From Pseudomonas sp. BN102 (GTDB lineage Bacteria; Pseudomonadota; Gammaproteobacteria; Pseudomonadales; Pseudomonadaceae): DNA of 64,000 nt. Position 1 is the stretch's first letter; every line of letters begins with the position of its first letter. This document shows positions 8,786 to 18,233 of this stretch, piece by piece. The stretch lies in the NCBI RefSeq assembly GCF_029871245.1, contig NZ_SSON01000063.1, forward strand, positions 62,001-126,000. Direction: 5' to 3'. The notes beneath the pieces were generated by a model that was not told the DNA's origin, did no database searches, and saw nothing but the letters and a program-made list of their open reading frames with translations. The position numbers and the translations under genes were made by a program.

Positions 8786-10030
8786 ATGTTCAGACCTCTC
8801 TCGATTTTCATCGGCACGCGCTATACCCGCGCCAAGCGCCGTAACCACTACATCTCCTTCATCTCGCTGACCTCGATGATCGGCCTGGCCTTGGGTGTAC
8901 TGGCCATGATCGTGGTGCTCTCGGTCATGAACGGTTTCCAGAAGGAAATGAGTTCGCGCATCCTCGGTATGGTCTCCCATGCCACGCTGAGTGCCGAGCG
9001 GCCCCTGGACGACTGGCGGCGGGTGGCCGATGCCGCCATGAAGCATCCGGAAGTGGTGGGCGCGGTGCCCTTCGCCGAGCTGGAGGGCATGCTTTCGTTC
9101 AAGGGCATGATGCAGCCGGTGCAGATCAACGGCATCGATCCCCAGCAGGAAACCAAGGTTTCCATCATCGGCCAGCACATGGTGCAAGGCGACCTGGATG
9201 ATCTGAAGCCGGGCGAGTCCGGCATCGTCATCGGCGAGATAACCGCGCGGCGCTTCCGCCTCAATGTCGGCGACAAGTTGACCCTCATCGTCCCCGAGGT
9301 GAGCAGCGCACCGGGTGGCATCACCCCGCGCATGCAGCGCCTCAACGTGGTGGGCGTGTTCAAGGTCGGTGCCGAGCTGGACAGTTCCCTGGCGCTGATC
9401 AACGTCACCGACGCCTCGGCCATCCAGCGCCTGAAGGAGGGCCAGGTGCAGAGCGTGCGCATCGCCCTGAAGGATCTCTACCTGGCCCCTGAGGTCTCGC
9501 AGCAGATAGTCGCCGAACTGGGCCTGGGCTATCGCGCCGACGACTGGACCCACACCCAGGGCAGCCTGTTCAGCGCCATGAAGATGGAGAAGACCATGAT
9601 CGGCCTGCTCCTGCTGCTGATCGTGGCCGTCGCCGCCTTCAACATCATCGCCACCCTGATCATGGTCGTCGCCGACAAGCGCGCGGACATCGCCATCCTC
9701 CGCACCTTGGGGGCTACGCCGCGGCAGATCATGGCCGTATTCATGGTCCAGGGCAGCGTAATTGGCACCGTCGGCACCCTGATCGGCACCGTACTGGGCA
9801 TCATCACCGCCCTCAACGTCAGCCAGTGGATAGCCGCCCTGGAACGCGCCAGCGGCCGGCAGATCTTCAGCTCCGACGTCTACTTCGTCAGCTACCTGCC
9901 GTCCGAGCTGCAGGTGAGCGACGTGGTGCTGATCTGCGTCGCAGCACTGGTGCTGAGTTTCCTCGCCACTCTCTACCCGGCCTGGCGCGCAGCCCAGACC
10001 CAGCCCGCCGAGGCCCTTCGCTACGAATAG
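8786..10030 (+). CDS. lolE: LolE-type permease of the lipoprotein-releasing ABC transporter
   Basis: A 414-residue FtsX-fold permease closely similar to the lolC product, with the same MFRPLS start, [19 protein letters not shown] helix and AEALRYE end. The ATG at 8786 begins one base after the lolD stop. LolC and LolE act as a heterodimer, so the pair is a normal ancient paralogy and not a recent duplication. Which of the two corresponds to E. coli LolC or LolE cannot be fixed by eye; gene order C-D-E is used here. Confidence 0.92.
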   Translation: MFRPLSIFIGTRYTRAKRRNHYISFISLTSMIGLALGVLAMIVVLSVMNGFQKEMSSRILGMVSHATLSAERPLDDWRRVADAAMKHPEVVGAVPFAELEGMLSFKGMMQPVQINGIDPQQETKVSIIGQHMVQGDLDDLKPGESGIVIGEITARRFRLNVGDKLTLIVPEVSSAPGGITPRMQRLNVVGVFKVGAELDSSLALINVTDASAIQRLKEGQVQSVRIALKDLYLAPEVSQQIVAELGLGYRADDWTHTQGSLFSAMKMEKTMIGLLLLLIVAVAAFNIIATLIMVVADKRADIAILRTLGATPRQIMAVFMVQGSVIGTVGTLIGTVLGIITALNVSQWIAALERASGRQIFSSDVYFVSYLPSELQVSDVVLICVAALVLSFLATLYPAWRAAQTQPAEALRYE

Positions 10031-10047
10031 GGGCTGGCGCACGCAAC

Positions 10048-10078
10048 GAAAAACGCCGCATTCGATGCGGCGTTTTTC
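10048..10078. terminator. Bidirectional terminator between lolE and the DUF2062 gene
   Basis: Stem GAAAAACGCCGCA / TGCGGCGTTTTTC (10048-10060 and 10066-10078) with loop TTCGA. There is an A-run on the left and a T-run on the right, so it can end transcripts from both convergent genes. Confidence 0.92.
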
Positions 10079-10081
10079 ATT

Positions 10082-10609
10082 TCAGCGGCTGGCTTCCCGT
10101 CGCGCTTTCTGGCGCTTGCGCCAGCTGTGTCCGACCCACCAGCGCCAATAAAGCATGGTCAGCATGTAGCCCAGGGCGCCGACCAGTACGCCGCAGACCA
10201 GGGAACCTAGGAGAAAGGGCTGCCAGAGAGAGGAAAGCTCCTGGGTGATCCAGTCCCACGTCAGTTGGTCCGGTAGGGCGCGGGGAGAAATCTGCATGAT
10301 CCAGGCACCCATCTTGTAGGTGCAGTAGAAGACCGGCGGCATGGTGATGGGGTTGGTCAGCCAGACCAGGCCGACGGAGATCGGCAGGTTGGCACGGACC
10401 AGGATGGCCAGGCCGGCGGCCAGCAGCATCTGCATGGGAATCGGCACGAAGGCCGCGAACAGGCCCATGGCCATGGCACGCGCGACCGAATGGCGATTGA
10501 GGTGCCAGAGGTTCGGGTCGTGGATCAGGTTGCCGAGAAAACGCAGGGACTTGTGTTCCCTGATGGTGTCCGGATTCGGCATGTAGCGTTTGAAGATACG
10601 ACGCGGCAT
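10082..10609 (-). CDS. DUF2062 membrane protein
   Basis: A 175-residue protein from the ATG at 10609 (MPRRIFKRYMPNP). Upstream in-frame codons add nothing conserved. DUF2062 features: a basic N-terminus, then HSVARAMAMGLFAAFVPIPMQM, a membrane helix, LTNPITMPPVFY and a C-terminal pair of helices with a basic tail. Such proteins are small inner-membrane proteins of unknown biochemical role, some linked to glycosyltransferase genes. It converges with lolE and diverges from comEC, so it is probably transcribed alone. Confidence 0.9.
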   Translation of the reverse strand: MPRRIFKRYMPNPDTIREHKSLRFLGNLIHDPNLWHLNRHSVARAMAMGLFAAFVPIPMQMLLAAGLAILVRANLPISVGLVWLTNPITMPPVFYCTYKMGAWIMQISPRALPDQLTWDWITQELSSLWQPFLLGSLVCGVLVGALGYMLTMLYWRWWVGHSWRKRQKARREASR

Positions 10610-10777
10610 GGGCGGTCTCTGGCGGACGAAAGCGCCGGGTATTATGCACGCAAAGATATGACATCGCCGGGTCACTTTGTGTCGGCGGATTAACAGGGTG
10701 AAGCGCCAGCCGGATTGCTTGGCGCACCGTGGAGCAGGAAATTGCCACGGCGCCCGTCCCAGGGAAGGGGGAATGAA

Positions 10778-13009
10778 ATGCCCATGGTTTCGGGCCTGGT
10801 CGCGCTTGCCGCCGGCCTTCTTCTATTGCGCTGGTTGCCCAGCCTGCCGCCGGTCTGGTGGCTGTATCTGCAGTTGCTTCTCGGTCTCCTGCTGCTCATG
10901 GGGCGCGCCTGGCGCCTGGGGTTTTTCCTGCTCGGGCTCGGCTGGGCCTGCCTGAGCGCCCAGTGGGCGCTCGACGACCGGCTGGACCCGGCGCTGGACG
11001 GCCAGGTGCGCTGGCTGGAGGGCAGAGTGGTGGGCCTGCCCGGCGCAGTTGATGGCGTGGTGCGCTTCGAACTGGAGGAAATCGAGTCCGCGAGGGCACG
11101 GCTGCCGACGCGCCTGCGACTGTCCTGGCGCGATGGTCCGCCATTGCTGGCCGGCGAGCGCTGGCGCCTGGCGGTCAGGCTCAAGCGTCCACGCGGGCTG
11201 GTGAATCCGGCGACTTTCGACCATGAGGCCTGGCTGCTGGCGCGGCGGATAGGCGCTAGCGGCTCGGTCAAGGCCGGCCAGCTGCTGCAGCCCGCCAGCG
11301 GCGCCGCCGCCTGGCGCGATGGCCTGCGCCAGCGCCTGTTGCAGGTGGACCCCCATGGTCGGGCGGGAGGGCTCGCCGCTCTGGTGCTGGGGGATGGCTC
11401 CGGGCTGCAGGACCGGGATTGGCGCCTGTTGCAGGACACCGGAACCACCCACCTGATGGTGATCTCCGGCCAGCACATCACCCTGTTCGCCGGCGTGCTC
11501 TATGGCCTGGTGGCCGCCTTGGCGCGATTCGGCCTCTGGCCGCGGCGCCTGCCCTGGTTGCCCTGCGCCTGTGCCCTGGGCCTGGCCGGCGCCCTCGGGT
11601 ACGGGCTGCTGGCGGGCTTCGATGTACCGGTCCGCCGGGCTTGCGTGATGATCGCGGTGGTCCTGCTCTGGCGCCTGCGTTTTCGCCATCTGGGCCTGCT
11701 CACGCCCTTGCTCGCCGCACTCTGCATCGTGCTGTTGGACGAGCCCCTGGTGGTGCTGCAGCCGGGCTTCTGGTTGTCCTTCGGTGCGGTGGGTCTGATG
11801 ATCCTGACCTTCGCCGGCCGCCTCGGCGCCTGGCGCTGGTGGTGGACCTGGTGGCGCGCCCAGTGGGTCATGGGGCTGGGGCTGATGCCCCTGCTGCTGG
11901 CCCTGGCCCTTCCCATCAGTCTCAGCGGGCCCCTGGCCAATCTCCTGGCAGTGCCCTGGGTCAGCCTGGTGGTGCTGCCGCCGGCCCTCCTGGGTACGGC
12001 GTTGCTGCCCATTCCGCTGGTGGGCGAAGCCTTGCTCTGGCTGGCCGGGGGTGCACTGGAACTGCAGTTCCAGGTGCTCGCCTGGGCGGCGGCGCGCCTG
12101 CCGGCCTGGATACCGGCCCAGGTGCCGCTCTGGGCGTGGTTGCTGGGAGCATTGGGCACCCTGCTGGTGATCGCGCCGGCCGGCTTGCCACTGCGCACCC
12201 TTGGCCTGGCCTTGCTGTTGCCCATGCTATTCCCGCCGCTGGCCCGTCCCGAGCCCGGCCAGGCGGAGGTCCGTGTGCTGGATGTAGGGCAGGGATTGTC
12301 GGTGCTGGTGCGGACCCGCGAGCACGCGCTCCTCTACGACGCGGGGCCGCGCCAGGGTGACTTCGATATCGGCGAGCGGGTGGTGGTGCCGGCCCTGCGC
12401 GGCCTGGGGGTGACCCGGCTGGACCTGATGCTGATAAGCCACGCCCATCTCGATCACGCCGGCGGTGCCCTGGCGGTAAGGCGGGGGCTGGTCGTCGATA
12501 GGGTGCTCAGTGGCGAGGCCGGGCGCTTGCCGGAAGGACTCGGCGCCACGCCATGCACGGCCGGGGACGCCTGGACCTGGGATGGGGTGTCGTTCCGCGT
12601 CTGGCACCAGCCCTGGTTCGGTGACAGCAACGAAAGCTCCTGTGTGCTGGCCATCGAGGCCAACGACGAACGCATCCTGCTCAGCGGTGATATCGGCGCC
12701 CGTGGTGAGGCGGCCTGGATCGCCAGTGGCCAGCCACTCGCGGCGCGCTGGCTGGTCGCGGGTCACCACGGCAGCCGCACATCCTCCTCCAGCTTCTTCC
12801 TGCGTGCCGTGGCGCCGCAAAAGGTCCTGATCTCACGCGGCCATCAGAATGCTTTCGGGCATCCCCATCCGTTGGTCGTTTCACGCATCCGCGCCTTGCC
12901 GGCAGTAATCCACGATACGGCGGCTGAGGGGGCCCTGCTGCTGCGCCTGGGCGCCCATGGCGAGATTGAAAACGAGCGAGAAAAGTCTGTGTTCTGGAGG
13001 GAAAAATGA
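10778..13009 (+). CDS. comEC: ComEC/Rec2 DNA-uptake channel protein
   Basis: A 743-residue inner-membrane protein that moves single-stranded DNA into the cell during natural transformation. Order: N-terminal helices and DUF4131-like soluble part (about 1-200), competence transmembrane domain with the motif LMVISGQHITLFAG, many helices to about 500, then a metallo-beta-lactamase-like domain with ISHAHLDHAGG, LLSGDIG and AGHHGSRTSSS. The start at 10778 follows a good AGGGAAGGGG ribosome site; an in-frame start at 10715 lacks one and would add a non-membrane lead. Full length and intact, so a working channel is plausible. Confidence 0.95.
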   Translation: MPMVSGLVALAAGLLLLRWLPSLPPVWWLYLQLLLGLLLLMGRAWRLGFFLLGLGWACLSAQWALDDRLDPALDGQVRWLEGRVVGLPGAVDGVVRFELEEIESARARLPTRLRLSWRDGPPLLAGERWRLAVRLKRPRGLVNPATFDHEAWLLARRIGASGSVKAGQLLQPASGAAAWRDGLRQRLLQVDPHGRAGGLAALVLGDGSGLQDRDWRLLQDTGTTHLMVISGQHITLFAGVLYGLVAALARFGLWPRRLPWLPCACALGLAGALGYGLLAGFDVPVRRACVMIAVVLLWRLRFRHLGLLTPLLAALCIVLLDEPLVVLQPGFWLSFGAVGLMILTFAGRLGAWRWWWTWWRAQWVMGLGLMPLLLALALPISLSGPLANLLAVPWVSLVVLPPALLGTALLPIPLVGEALLWLAGGALELQFQVLAWAAARLPAWIPAQVPLWAWLLGALGTLLVIAPAGLPLRTLGLALLLPMLFPPLARPEPGQAEVRVLDVGQGLSVLVRTREHALLYDAGPRQGDFDIGERVVVPALRGLGVTRLDLMLISHAHLDHAGGALAVRRGLVVDRVLSGEAGRLPEGLGATPCTAGDAWTWDGVSFRVWHQPWFGDSNESSCVLAIEANDERILLSGDIGARGEAAWIASGQPLAARWLVAGHHGSRTSSSSFFLRAVAPQKVLISRGHQNAFGHPHPLVVSRIRALPAVIHDTAAEGALLLRLGAHGEIENEREKSVFWREK

Positions 13010-13081
13010 GAACGGCGGCGGTCGGCGCGGGCACGACCCTATGCTAGAGTGGCGCCACTTTTCCGAAGGGGATTTCCTACC

Positions 13082-13717
13082 GTGTGGGAGTTGGTCAAAG
13101 CCGGTGGCTGGATGATGCTGCCGATCATTCTGTGTTCCATCGCCGCCACCGCGATCGTTGCCGAACGGCTGTGGACGCTGCGCATCAGCCGGGTTTCGCC
13201 GCCGCACCTGCTGGGCCAGGTCTGGCGCCAGATCAAGGACAAGCAACTAAACGGCCAGAAGCTCAAGGAGCTGCGCGCTTCCTCGCCTCTGGGCGAAGTC
13301 CTGGCCGCCGGCCTGGCCAACTCCAAGCATGGTCGCGAGATCATGAAGGAGTGCATCGAAGAGGCGGCCAGCCGGGTCATCCATGAACTGGAGCGCTACC
13401 TCAACGCCCTGGGTACCATCGCCGCCATGGCGCCGCTGCTGGGTCTGCTGGGCACGGTGTTCGGCATGATCGATATCTTCGGCGGCTTCATGGAAAACGG
13501 CATGGCCAATGCCCCGGTGCTGGCCGGCGGTATCGCCAAGGCCCTGGTGACCACCGCCGCGGGCCTGATAGTCGCTATCCCGGCGGTCTTCTTCCATCGC
13601 TACCTGCTGCGCCGCGTAGACGAACTGGTGGTGGCCATGGAGCAGGAGGCGATCAAGCTGGTGGAAGTGGTCCAAGGTGACCGCGAAGTCGACTTCGCAG
13701 AGGAAGCCAAAGCGTGA
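13082..13717 (+). CDS. TolQ/ExbB-family proton-channel protein
   Basis: A 211-residue inner-membrane protein of the MotA/TolQ/ExbB family, from a GTG at 13082 (MWELVKAGGW) with GAAGGGGA ribosome site; the in-frame start at 13049 precedes that site. There are three membrane segments: about 7-28, then after a cytoplasmic loop, MAPLLGLLGTVFGMIDIF and GGIAKALVTTAAGLIVAIPAVFFHRYLL. The last is the signature proton-channel helix pair. It forms a motor with the ExbD-like protein next door (GTGA overlap). The partner energised is not shown; in Pseudomonas this pair sits beside lpxK and comEC, apart from tonB and tolA. Confidence 0.93.
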   Translation: MWELVKAGGWMMLPIILCSIAATAIVAERLWTLRISRVSPPHLLGQVWRQIKDKQLNGQKLKELRASSPLGEVLAAGLANSKHGREIMKECIEEAASRVIHELERYLNALGTIAAMAPLLGLLGTVFGMIDIFGGFMENGMANAPVLAGGIAKALVTTAAGLIVAIPAVFFHRYLLRRVDELVVAMEQEAIKLVEVVQGDREVDFAEEAKA

Positions 13718-14157
13718 AGTTCCGCCGCCGGGCGGGCAATGTCGCCCGCGAAGAGGTGTTCCTCAACCTGACTTCGTTGATCGATGTGATCTTCGTGTTG
13801 CTGCTGTTCTTCGTGGTGACCACTACCTTCAGCAAGCCCAGCCAACTGAAGATCGAGCTGCCTGAAGCCGTCAGCGGCACGCCGCCCCAGGAAACCGAAC
13901 TGAAGACCCTGGAGCTGAGCATCGCCGCCGATGGCCAGTACGCGCTCAACGGCCAGAACCTGGTCAATAGCGACCTGGCCACCCTGATCGCCGCCCTGGG
14001 CCGCGAATCCGAGGGTGACAACAGCCTGCCGCTGGTCATCACTGCCGATGCCCGCACTACGCACCAGTCGGTGGTAACCGCAATGGATGCCGCCGGCAAG
14101 CTGGGCTTCAGCCACCTGCGCATGACCACCATAGAGAACGACGCGGCCAAGCCCTGA
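13714..14157 (+). CDS. exbD: ExbD/TolR-family protein
   Basis: A 147-residue protein with one membrane anchor (about residues 17-38) and a periplasmic domain. The helix carries the conserved aspartate in [22 protein letters not shown], needed for proton-driven motion. The GTG start overlaps the stop of the TolQ-like gene by 4 bp, and its stop overlaps the lpxK ATG by one base, so all three are coupled. It could serve TonB-like energy transfer to the outer membrane; the coupling to lpxK hints at an envelope or lipid role but does not prove it. Confidence 0.93.
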   Translation: MKFRRRAGNVAREEVFLNLTSLIDVIFVLLLFFVVTTTFSKPSQLKIELPEAVSGTPPQETELKTLELSIAADGQYALNGQNLVNSDLATLIAALGRESEGDNSLPLVITADARTTHQSVVTAMDAAGKLGFSHLRMTTIENDAAKP

Positions 14158-15158
14158 TGGCGCTCTCCGACCGTCTGCTGGATGCCTGGTACCAGGGCCA
14201 TCCGGCCCTTGGCCTGCTTCGGCCATTGGAATGGCTCTATCGCCGGGTGGCGCAACGCAAGCGCGCCACCTTCCTGGCGGGGCAGGGCGGTTACCGGCCG
14301 CCGGTGCCGCTGATAGTGGTCGGTAATATCACCGTCGGCGGCACCGGCAAGACGCCCATGATCCTCTGGCTGATCGAACACTGCCGGGCCCGCGGGCTGC
14401 GCGTCGGCGTGGTCAGCCGCGGCTATGGCGCCAAGCCGCCGCAACTGCCCTGGCGGGTGCGTGCCGAGCAGGGCGCCAAGCTGGCCGGTGACGAACCCTT
14501 GCTTATCGTGCGGCGCAGTGGCGTGCCGTTGGTGATTGACCCGGATCGCTCCCGCGCGGTGCAGGCCCTGCTCGAGCAGGAAGAGCTGGACCTGGTCCTC
14601 AGCGACGACGGCCTGCAGCACTACCGCATGGGCCGCGACCTGGAACTGGTGCTGATCGACGCTGCCCGTGGCCTGGGCAATGGCCGCTGCCTGCCGGCCG
14701 GGCCGCTGCGTGAGCCGCCGGAGCGACTGGAGTCGGTGGATGCGGTGCTGCGCAATGGTGCCGAGGCCGATTCCGCCGAGGGTTTCTCATTTCAATTGCA
14801 CCCAGCCGAGTTGGTCAATCTGCGCAGCGGCGAGCGCGTCGGCCTGGATCACTTCGCCCCCGGGCAGGCCGTCCATGCGGTCGCTGGGATCGGCAATCCC
14901 CGGCGTTTCTTCAGGACCCTGGAGGCGCTAAACTGGCGGCCGATTCCGCACGCCTTCGCCGATCACGCTGTCTACAGCCCCGCCGCCCTGGATTTCGCGC
15001 CTCCGCTGCCAGTGCTGATGACCGAGAAGGATGCGGTGAAGTGCCGGGCCTTCGCCGCCGCCGACTGGTGGTACCTGGCGGTCGATGCCGCCCCCTCGAC
15101 GGCATTCGTCGCCTGGTTCGACGGGCAATTGGCCCGCCTGCTGCCGGACCGCTTCTAA
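14157..15158 (+). CDS. lpxK: Tetraacyldisaccharide 4'-kinase
   Basis: LpxK phosphorylates the 4' position of lipid A disaccharide using ATP at the inner face of the membrane, giving lipid IVA. The 333-residue protein has the family's N-terminal hydrophobic helix region ([28 protein letters not shown]) and a Walker A loop [39 protein letters not shown] and LPAGPLREP are also present. The ATG overlaps the exbD stop. Full length; all kinase motifs intact. Confidence 0.97.
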   Translation: MALSDRLLDAWYQGHPALGLLRPLEWLYRRVAQRKRATFLAGQGGYRPPVPLIVVGNITVGGTGKTPMILWLIEHCRARGLRVGVVSRGYGAKPPQLPWRVRAEQGAKLAGDEPLLIVRRSGVPLVIDPDRSRAVQALLEQEELDLVLSDDGLQHYRMGRDLELVLIDAARGLGNGRCLPAGPLREPPERLESVDAVLRNGAEADSAEGFSFQLHPAELVNLRSGERVGLDHFAPGQAVHAVAGIGNPRRFFRTLEALNWRPIPHAFADHAVYSPAALDFAPPLPVLMTEKDAVKCRAFAAADWWYLAVDAAPSTAFVAWFDGQLARLLPDRF

Positions 15159-15198
15159 CTACAGGTAGCCCTCGGGCTGCCGCCTCAAGGATTGCCCC

Positions 15199-15384
15199 AT
15201 GGACCCGAAACTCCTCGATATCCTCGCCTGCCCCCTGTGCAAGGGCCCGCTGAAGCTGGCCGACGACAAGAGCGAACTCATCTGCAAGGCCGATGCCCTG
15301 GCTTTCCCGGTGCGTGATGGCATCCCGGTGATGCTGGAAGGTGAGGCCCGCACGCTCAACGTCGACGAGCGGCTGGACAAATGA
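15199..15384 (+). CDS. Trm112-family small zinc-finger-like protein (YcaR type)
   Basis: A 61-residue protein: [18 protein letters not shown], then [20 protein letters not shown]. The CPLC pair (Cys11, Cys14), Cys29 and the '[10 protein letters not shown]' strand are the hallmarks of the bacterial Trm112/UPF0434 family, a small zinc-ribbon-like fold often found between lpxK and kdsB. Its precise role in bacteria is not settled. Its stop overlaps the kdsB ATG by 4 bp, consistent with co-translation. Confidence 0.93.
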   Translation: MDPKLLDILACPLCKGPLKLADDKSELICKADALAFPVRDGIPVMLEGEARTLNVDERLDK

Positions 15385-16145
15385 CCCAGGCCTTTACCGT
15401 CGTCATCCCCGCCCGCTACGCGTCCACCCGCCTGCCGGGCAAGCCGCTGCAGGACATCGCCGGCAAGCCGATGATCCAGCACGTCTGGGAACAGGCGCGG
15501 CGCAGCACCGCCCAGCGAGTGGTGGTAGCAACCGACGATGCGCGCATAGTCGAAGCTTGCCTGGCCTTCGGCGCCGAGGTGCTGCTGACCCGTGTCGACC
15601 ACAACTCCGGCACCGACCGCCTGGCCGAAGTGGCCGGCCAGTTGGGCCTGCCCGCCGATGCCATTGTGGTCAACGTGCAGGGCGACGAGCCGCTGATCCC
15701 GCCGGCCATCATCGACCAGGTGGCGGCCAATCTGGCGGCCCATCCGGAAGCCGGCATTGCCACCCTGGCCGAGCCGATCCGGGACGTCCAGGCGCTGTTC
15801 AATCCCAATGTGGTCAAGGTGGCCGCCGACCTCGATGGCCTGGCCCTGACCTTCAGTCGCGCGCCCTTGCCCTGGGCCCGCGACGCCTTCGCCGCCAGCC
15901 GCGACCAACTGCCCGCCGACGTGCCCTATCGCCGTCACATCGGTATCTATGCCTATCGCGCCGGCTTCCTCCATGACTTCGTCGCCTGGGGGCCTTGCTG
16001 GCTGGAGAACACCGAGTGTCTGGAGCAGCTGCGTGCGCTCTGGCACGGCGTAAGAATCCATGTGGCCGACGCCCAGGACGCCCCGCCCGCCGGTGTCGAT
16101 ACCCCGGAAGACCTGGAGCGCGTCCGGCGCCTGCTGGGGGCCTGA
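15381..16145 (+). CDS. kdsB: 3-deoxy-manno-octulosonate cytidylyltransferase
   Basis: KdsB activates KDO with CTP to CMP-KDO, the donor for the inner core of lipopolysaccharide. It has 254 residues, the normal size. Motifs: [24 protein letters not shown] (nucleotide binding), [16 protein letters not shown] and [11 protein letters not shown]. It sits in a chain of overlapping genes with the Trm112-like gene upstream and a phosphatase gene downstream (one-base overlap, TGATG). Confidence 0.97.
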   Translation: MTQAFTVVIPARYASTRLPGKPLQDIAGKPMIQHVWEQARRSTAQRVVVATDDARIVEACLAFGAEVLLTRVDHNSGTDRLAEVAGQLGLPADAIVVNVQGDEPLIPPAIIDQVAANLAAHPEAGIATLAEPIRDVQALFNPNVVKVAADLDGLALTFSRAPLPWARDAFAASRDQLPADVPYRRHIGIYAYRAGFLHDFVAWGPCWLENTECLEQLRALWHGVRIHVADAQDAPPAGVDTPEDLERVRRLLGA

Positions 16146-16609
16146 TGCGCGTTCTCTTCGTTTGCCTTGGCAATATCTGCCGTTCGCCCACCGCCGAAGG
16201 CGTGCTGCTGCACAAACTGCGTGAAGCGGGCCTGGCCGCAGCGGTGCAGGTGGACTCGGCCGGCACCGGCGACTGGCATGTGGGCAAGGCGCCGGATGCC
16301 CGGACCCGCGTGGCTGCCCAGCGTCGCGGATATGACCTTTCGCAGCTGCGCGCGCGCCAGGTGGCCGCCGAGGATTTCGGCCGTTTCGACCTGATCCTGG
16401 CGATGGACGAAAACAACCTGGCCAACCTGCGTGGTCTGCGGCCCGCCGGCGCCGGCGCTGAGCTGGATCTCTTCCTGCGCCGTTACCAGTTGGCGCTGGA
16501 CGAGGTCCCCGATCCCTATTACGGCGGCGAGGAAGGCTTCGAGGCGGTGCTCGACCTGGTGGAGCAGGCCTGTGACTCGCTGATCCTGGAAATAAAGGGG
16601 CGCCTGTGA
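16145..16609 (+). CDS. Low-molecular-weight protein tyrosine phosphatase
   Basis: A 154-residue cytoplasmic phosphatase. The active-site loop is VCLGNICRSP with nucleophile Cys7 and Arg13, and the general acid is Asp123 in DPYYGG. The ATG overlaps the kdsB stop; a start further upstream would only read kdsB. Members of this family dephosphorylate tyrosine kinases of exopolysaccharide systems or other proteins. The target here is not shown, since no Wzc-type kinase lies nearby. Confidence 0.93.
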   Translation: MRVLFVCLGNICRSPTAEGVLLHKLREAGLAAAVQVDSAGTGDWHVGKAPDARTRVAAQRRGYDLSQLRARQVAAEDFGRFDLILAMDENNLANLRGLRPAGAGAELDLFLRRYQLALDEVPDPYYGGEEGFEAVLDLVEQACDSLILEIKGRL

Positions 16610-17625
16610 GCCTGGTCCTGCACGAGAACCTTTCCCTCAAGCCCTACAACACCTTCGGCGTCGACGTGAAGGCGCGGCTGTTCGCCGAAGCCGGCAACGA
16701 CGACCAGGTGCGAGAGGCCCTGGTCCTGGCTGTCGAGCGTGGTCTGCCGCTGCTGCCCATTGGTGGCGGCAGCAACTTGCTGCTGACCCGTGATGTCGAT
16801 GCCCTGGTGCTGCGCATGGCCAGCCGCGGTATCCGCATGCTCAGCGATGATGGGGTGGATGTGCTGCTGGAAGCCGAGGCGGGAGAGCCCTGGCATCCCT
16901 TGGTGCTCTGGAGCCTGGAGCAGGGGCTGGGCGGTCTGGAAAACCTCAGTCTGATTCCCGGCACCGTCGGTGCCGCGCCGATGCAGAACATCGGCGCCTA
17001 CGGCGTCGAACTGAAGGATGTGTTTGGCGGGCTCACCGCGCTGGACCGCGAAACCGGCGAGCTACGGGAATTCGGCCTGGCCGACTGCCAGTTCGCCTAC
17101 CGCGATAGCCTGTTCAAGCGCGAGCCGGGCCGCTGGCTGATCCTGCGCGTGCGTTTCAACCTCAGCCGCGCGCCGCAACTGCACCTGGACTACGGCCCGG
17201 TGCGCCAACGCCTGGAAGCCGAAGGGACTGCCGCACCTACTGCCAAGGATGTCAGTCGCGCCGTCTGCGCCATTCGCAGCGAGAAGCTGCCGGATCCCAT
17301 GGAGCTGGGCAATGCCGGCAGCTTCTTCAAGAACCCCCTGGTCAGCGCTGGGCTGGCGGAGCGGCTCAAGTCCCAACATCCCGACCTGGTGGCCTATCCC
17401 CAGGGCGATGGCCTGGTGAAGCTGGCCGCCGGTTGGCTGATCGAGCGCGCCGGCTGGAAAGGCTTCCGTGACGGCGATGCCGGCGTGCATCGGCTGCAGG
17501 CCTTGGTGCTGGTGAACTACGGCGCCGCCACCGGTAACCAGCTCCATGCGCTCGCCCAGCGCATTCGTGCGGATATCGTGGCGAAGTTCGGGGTGGAACT
17601 GGAGATGGAGCCGAATCTGATTTGA
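16606..17625 (+). CDS. murB: UDP-N-acetylenolpyruvoylglucosamine reductase
   Basis: MurB reduces the enolpyruvyl group to give UDP-MurNAc, the second committed step of peptidoglycan synthesis, using FAD and NADPH. The 339-residue type I enzyme starts with a GTG overlapping the phosphatase stop. Motifs: NTFGVDVKA, PIGGGSNLLL (FAD), LIPGTVGAAPMQNIGAYGVE, YRDSLFK, the active-site GNAGSFFKNP and the terminal ELEMEPNLI with the catalytic glutamate. It ends a polycistron that begins at comEC or the TolQ-like gene. Confidence 0.97.
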   Translation: MSLVLHENLSLKPYNTFGVDVKARLFAEAGNDDQVREALVLAVERGLPLLPIGGGSNLLLTRDVDALVLRMASRGIRMLSDDGVDVLLEAEAGEPWHPLVLWSLEQGLGGLENLSLIPGTVGAAPMQNIGAYGVELKDVFGGLTALDRETGELREFGLADCQFAYRDSLFKREPGRWLILRVRFNLSRAPQLHLDYGPVRQRLEAEGTAAPTAKDVSRAVCAIRSEKLPDPMELGNAGSFFKNPLVSAGLAERLKSQHPDLVAYPQGDGLVKLAAGWLIERAGWKGFRDGDAGVHRLQALVLVNYGAATGNQLHALAQRIRADIVAKFGVELEMEPNLI

Positions 17626-17648
17626 TCGGGATTCGACAGGGGACGAAA

Positions 17649-17674
17649 GAGCCGGCCTGATGGCCGGTTTTTTT
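17649..17674 (+). terminator. Terminator after murB
   Basis: Short stem CCGGCC / GGCCGG (17652-17657, 17662-17667) with loop TGAT, followed by a seven-base T-run. Confidence 0.85.
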
Positions 17675-17706
17675 GATGGTGGCCGGTTGGGGGCGGGGCC
17701 TTCGTT

Positions 17707-17803
17707 GTAGGGGCGAATTCATTCGCCAAGGGCGGCGAAGCTGCCCCCTGCAGTCTCCCGATGGCAGACCTTCGGCCTGCTTGGCGAATGAATTCGCCCC
17801 TAC
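17707..17803. repeat. 97-bp palindromic repeat, copy 1 (perfect arms)
   Basis: A 24-base arm beginning GTAGGGGCGAATTC (17707-17730) is exactly reversed at 17780-17803, around a 49-bp centre. Related copies lie at 42396-42487 and 49343-49437, with a half copy at 45954. The arm itself holds smaller palindromes (GAATTC; CGAATTCATTCG). No coding capacity. It lies in the gap between the murB terminator and the ppnP terminator. Confidence 0.9.
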
Positions 17804-17828
17804 TGAAAAGCAGTTCGCCCCTTTCCCA

Positions 17829-17858
17829 CAAAAAAAGCCCCGCATCGCGGGGCTTCTT
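17829..17858 (-). terminator. Terminator of ppnP
   Basis: On the minus strand, a stem of GAAGAAGCCCCGC / GCGGGGCTTTTTT type runs into a T-run (A-run at about 17829-17836 on the plus strand). Confidence 0.9.
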
Positions 17859-17873
17859 CAGGGCTGCCGAGAC

Positions 17874-18155
17874 TCAGCGGTATTCGCAGAGGTAAGCGGT
17901 ATCCTGGGCCACTTTCAGCTGGAACTTGCTGTTGGCCGGAACAGTGAACTTGCTGCCGGCGGCGAAGGTTTCCCAGCTATCGCTGCCCGGCAGCTTCACG
18001 GTCAGGGCGCCGGCGATGACGTGCATCACTTCCAGCTGGCTGGTGCCGAACTCGTACTCACCGGCGGCCATCACGCCGATGGTGGCCGGGCCTTCGTTCA
18101 TTGCGAAGGCGATGGATTTGACGGTGCCGTCAAAGTATTCGTTGACCTTGAACAT
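17874..18155 (-). CDS. ppnP: Pyrimidine/purine nucleoside phosphorylase (YaiE/PpnP, DUF1255)
   Basis: A 93-residue cupin-like protein, the family length. The sequence [47 protein letters not shown] and [13 protein letters not shown] is characteristic of PpnP. The enzyme phosphorolyses a broad range of nucleosides to base and ribose-1-phosphate, in salvage. Stand-alone gene with its own terminator. Confidence 0.95.
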   Translation of the reverse strand: MFKVNEYFDGTVKSIAFAMNEGPATIGVMAAGEYEFGTSQLEVMHVIAGALTVKLPGSDSWETFAAGSKFTVPANSKFQLKVAQDTAYLCEYR

Positions 18156-18233
18156 GCTGGGCTCCTGGATGGGGTCTGAAAGGGCCCGACAGTATGCCCA
18201 AGGCGGGTGTCAGCGTCACTAGTTGCCAAGGGT

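Noticed and set aside
6858-10030. lolC and lolE read as a recent tandem duplication
   Set aside because: LolC/LolE are an ancient paralogous pair that act as a heterodimer on either side of lolD; this is standard order.
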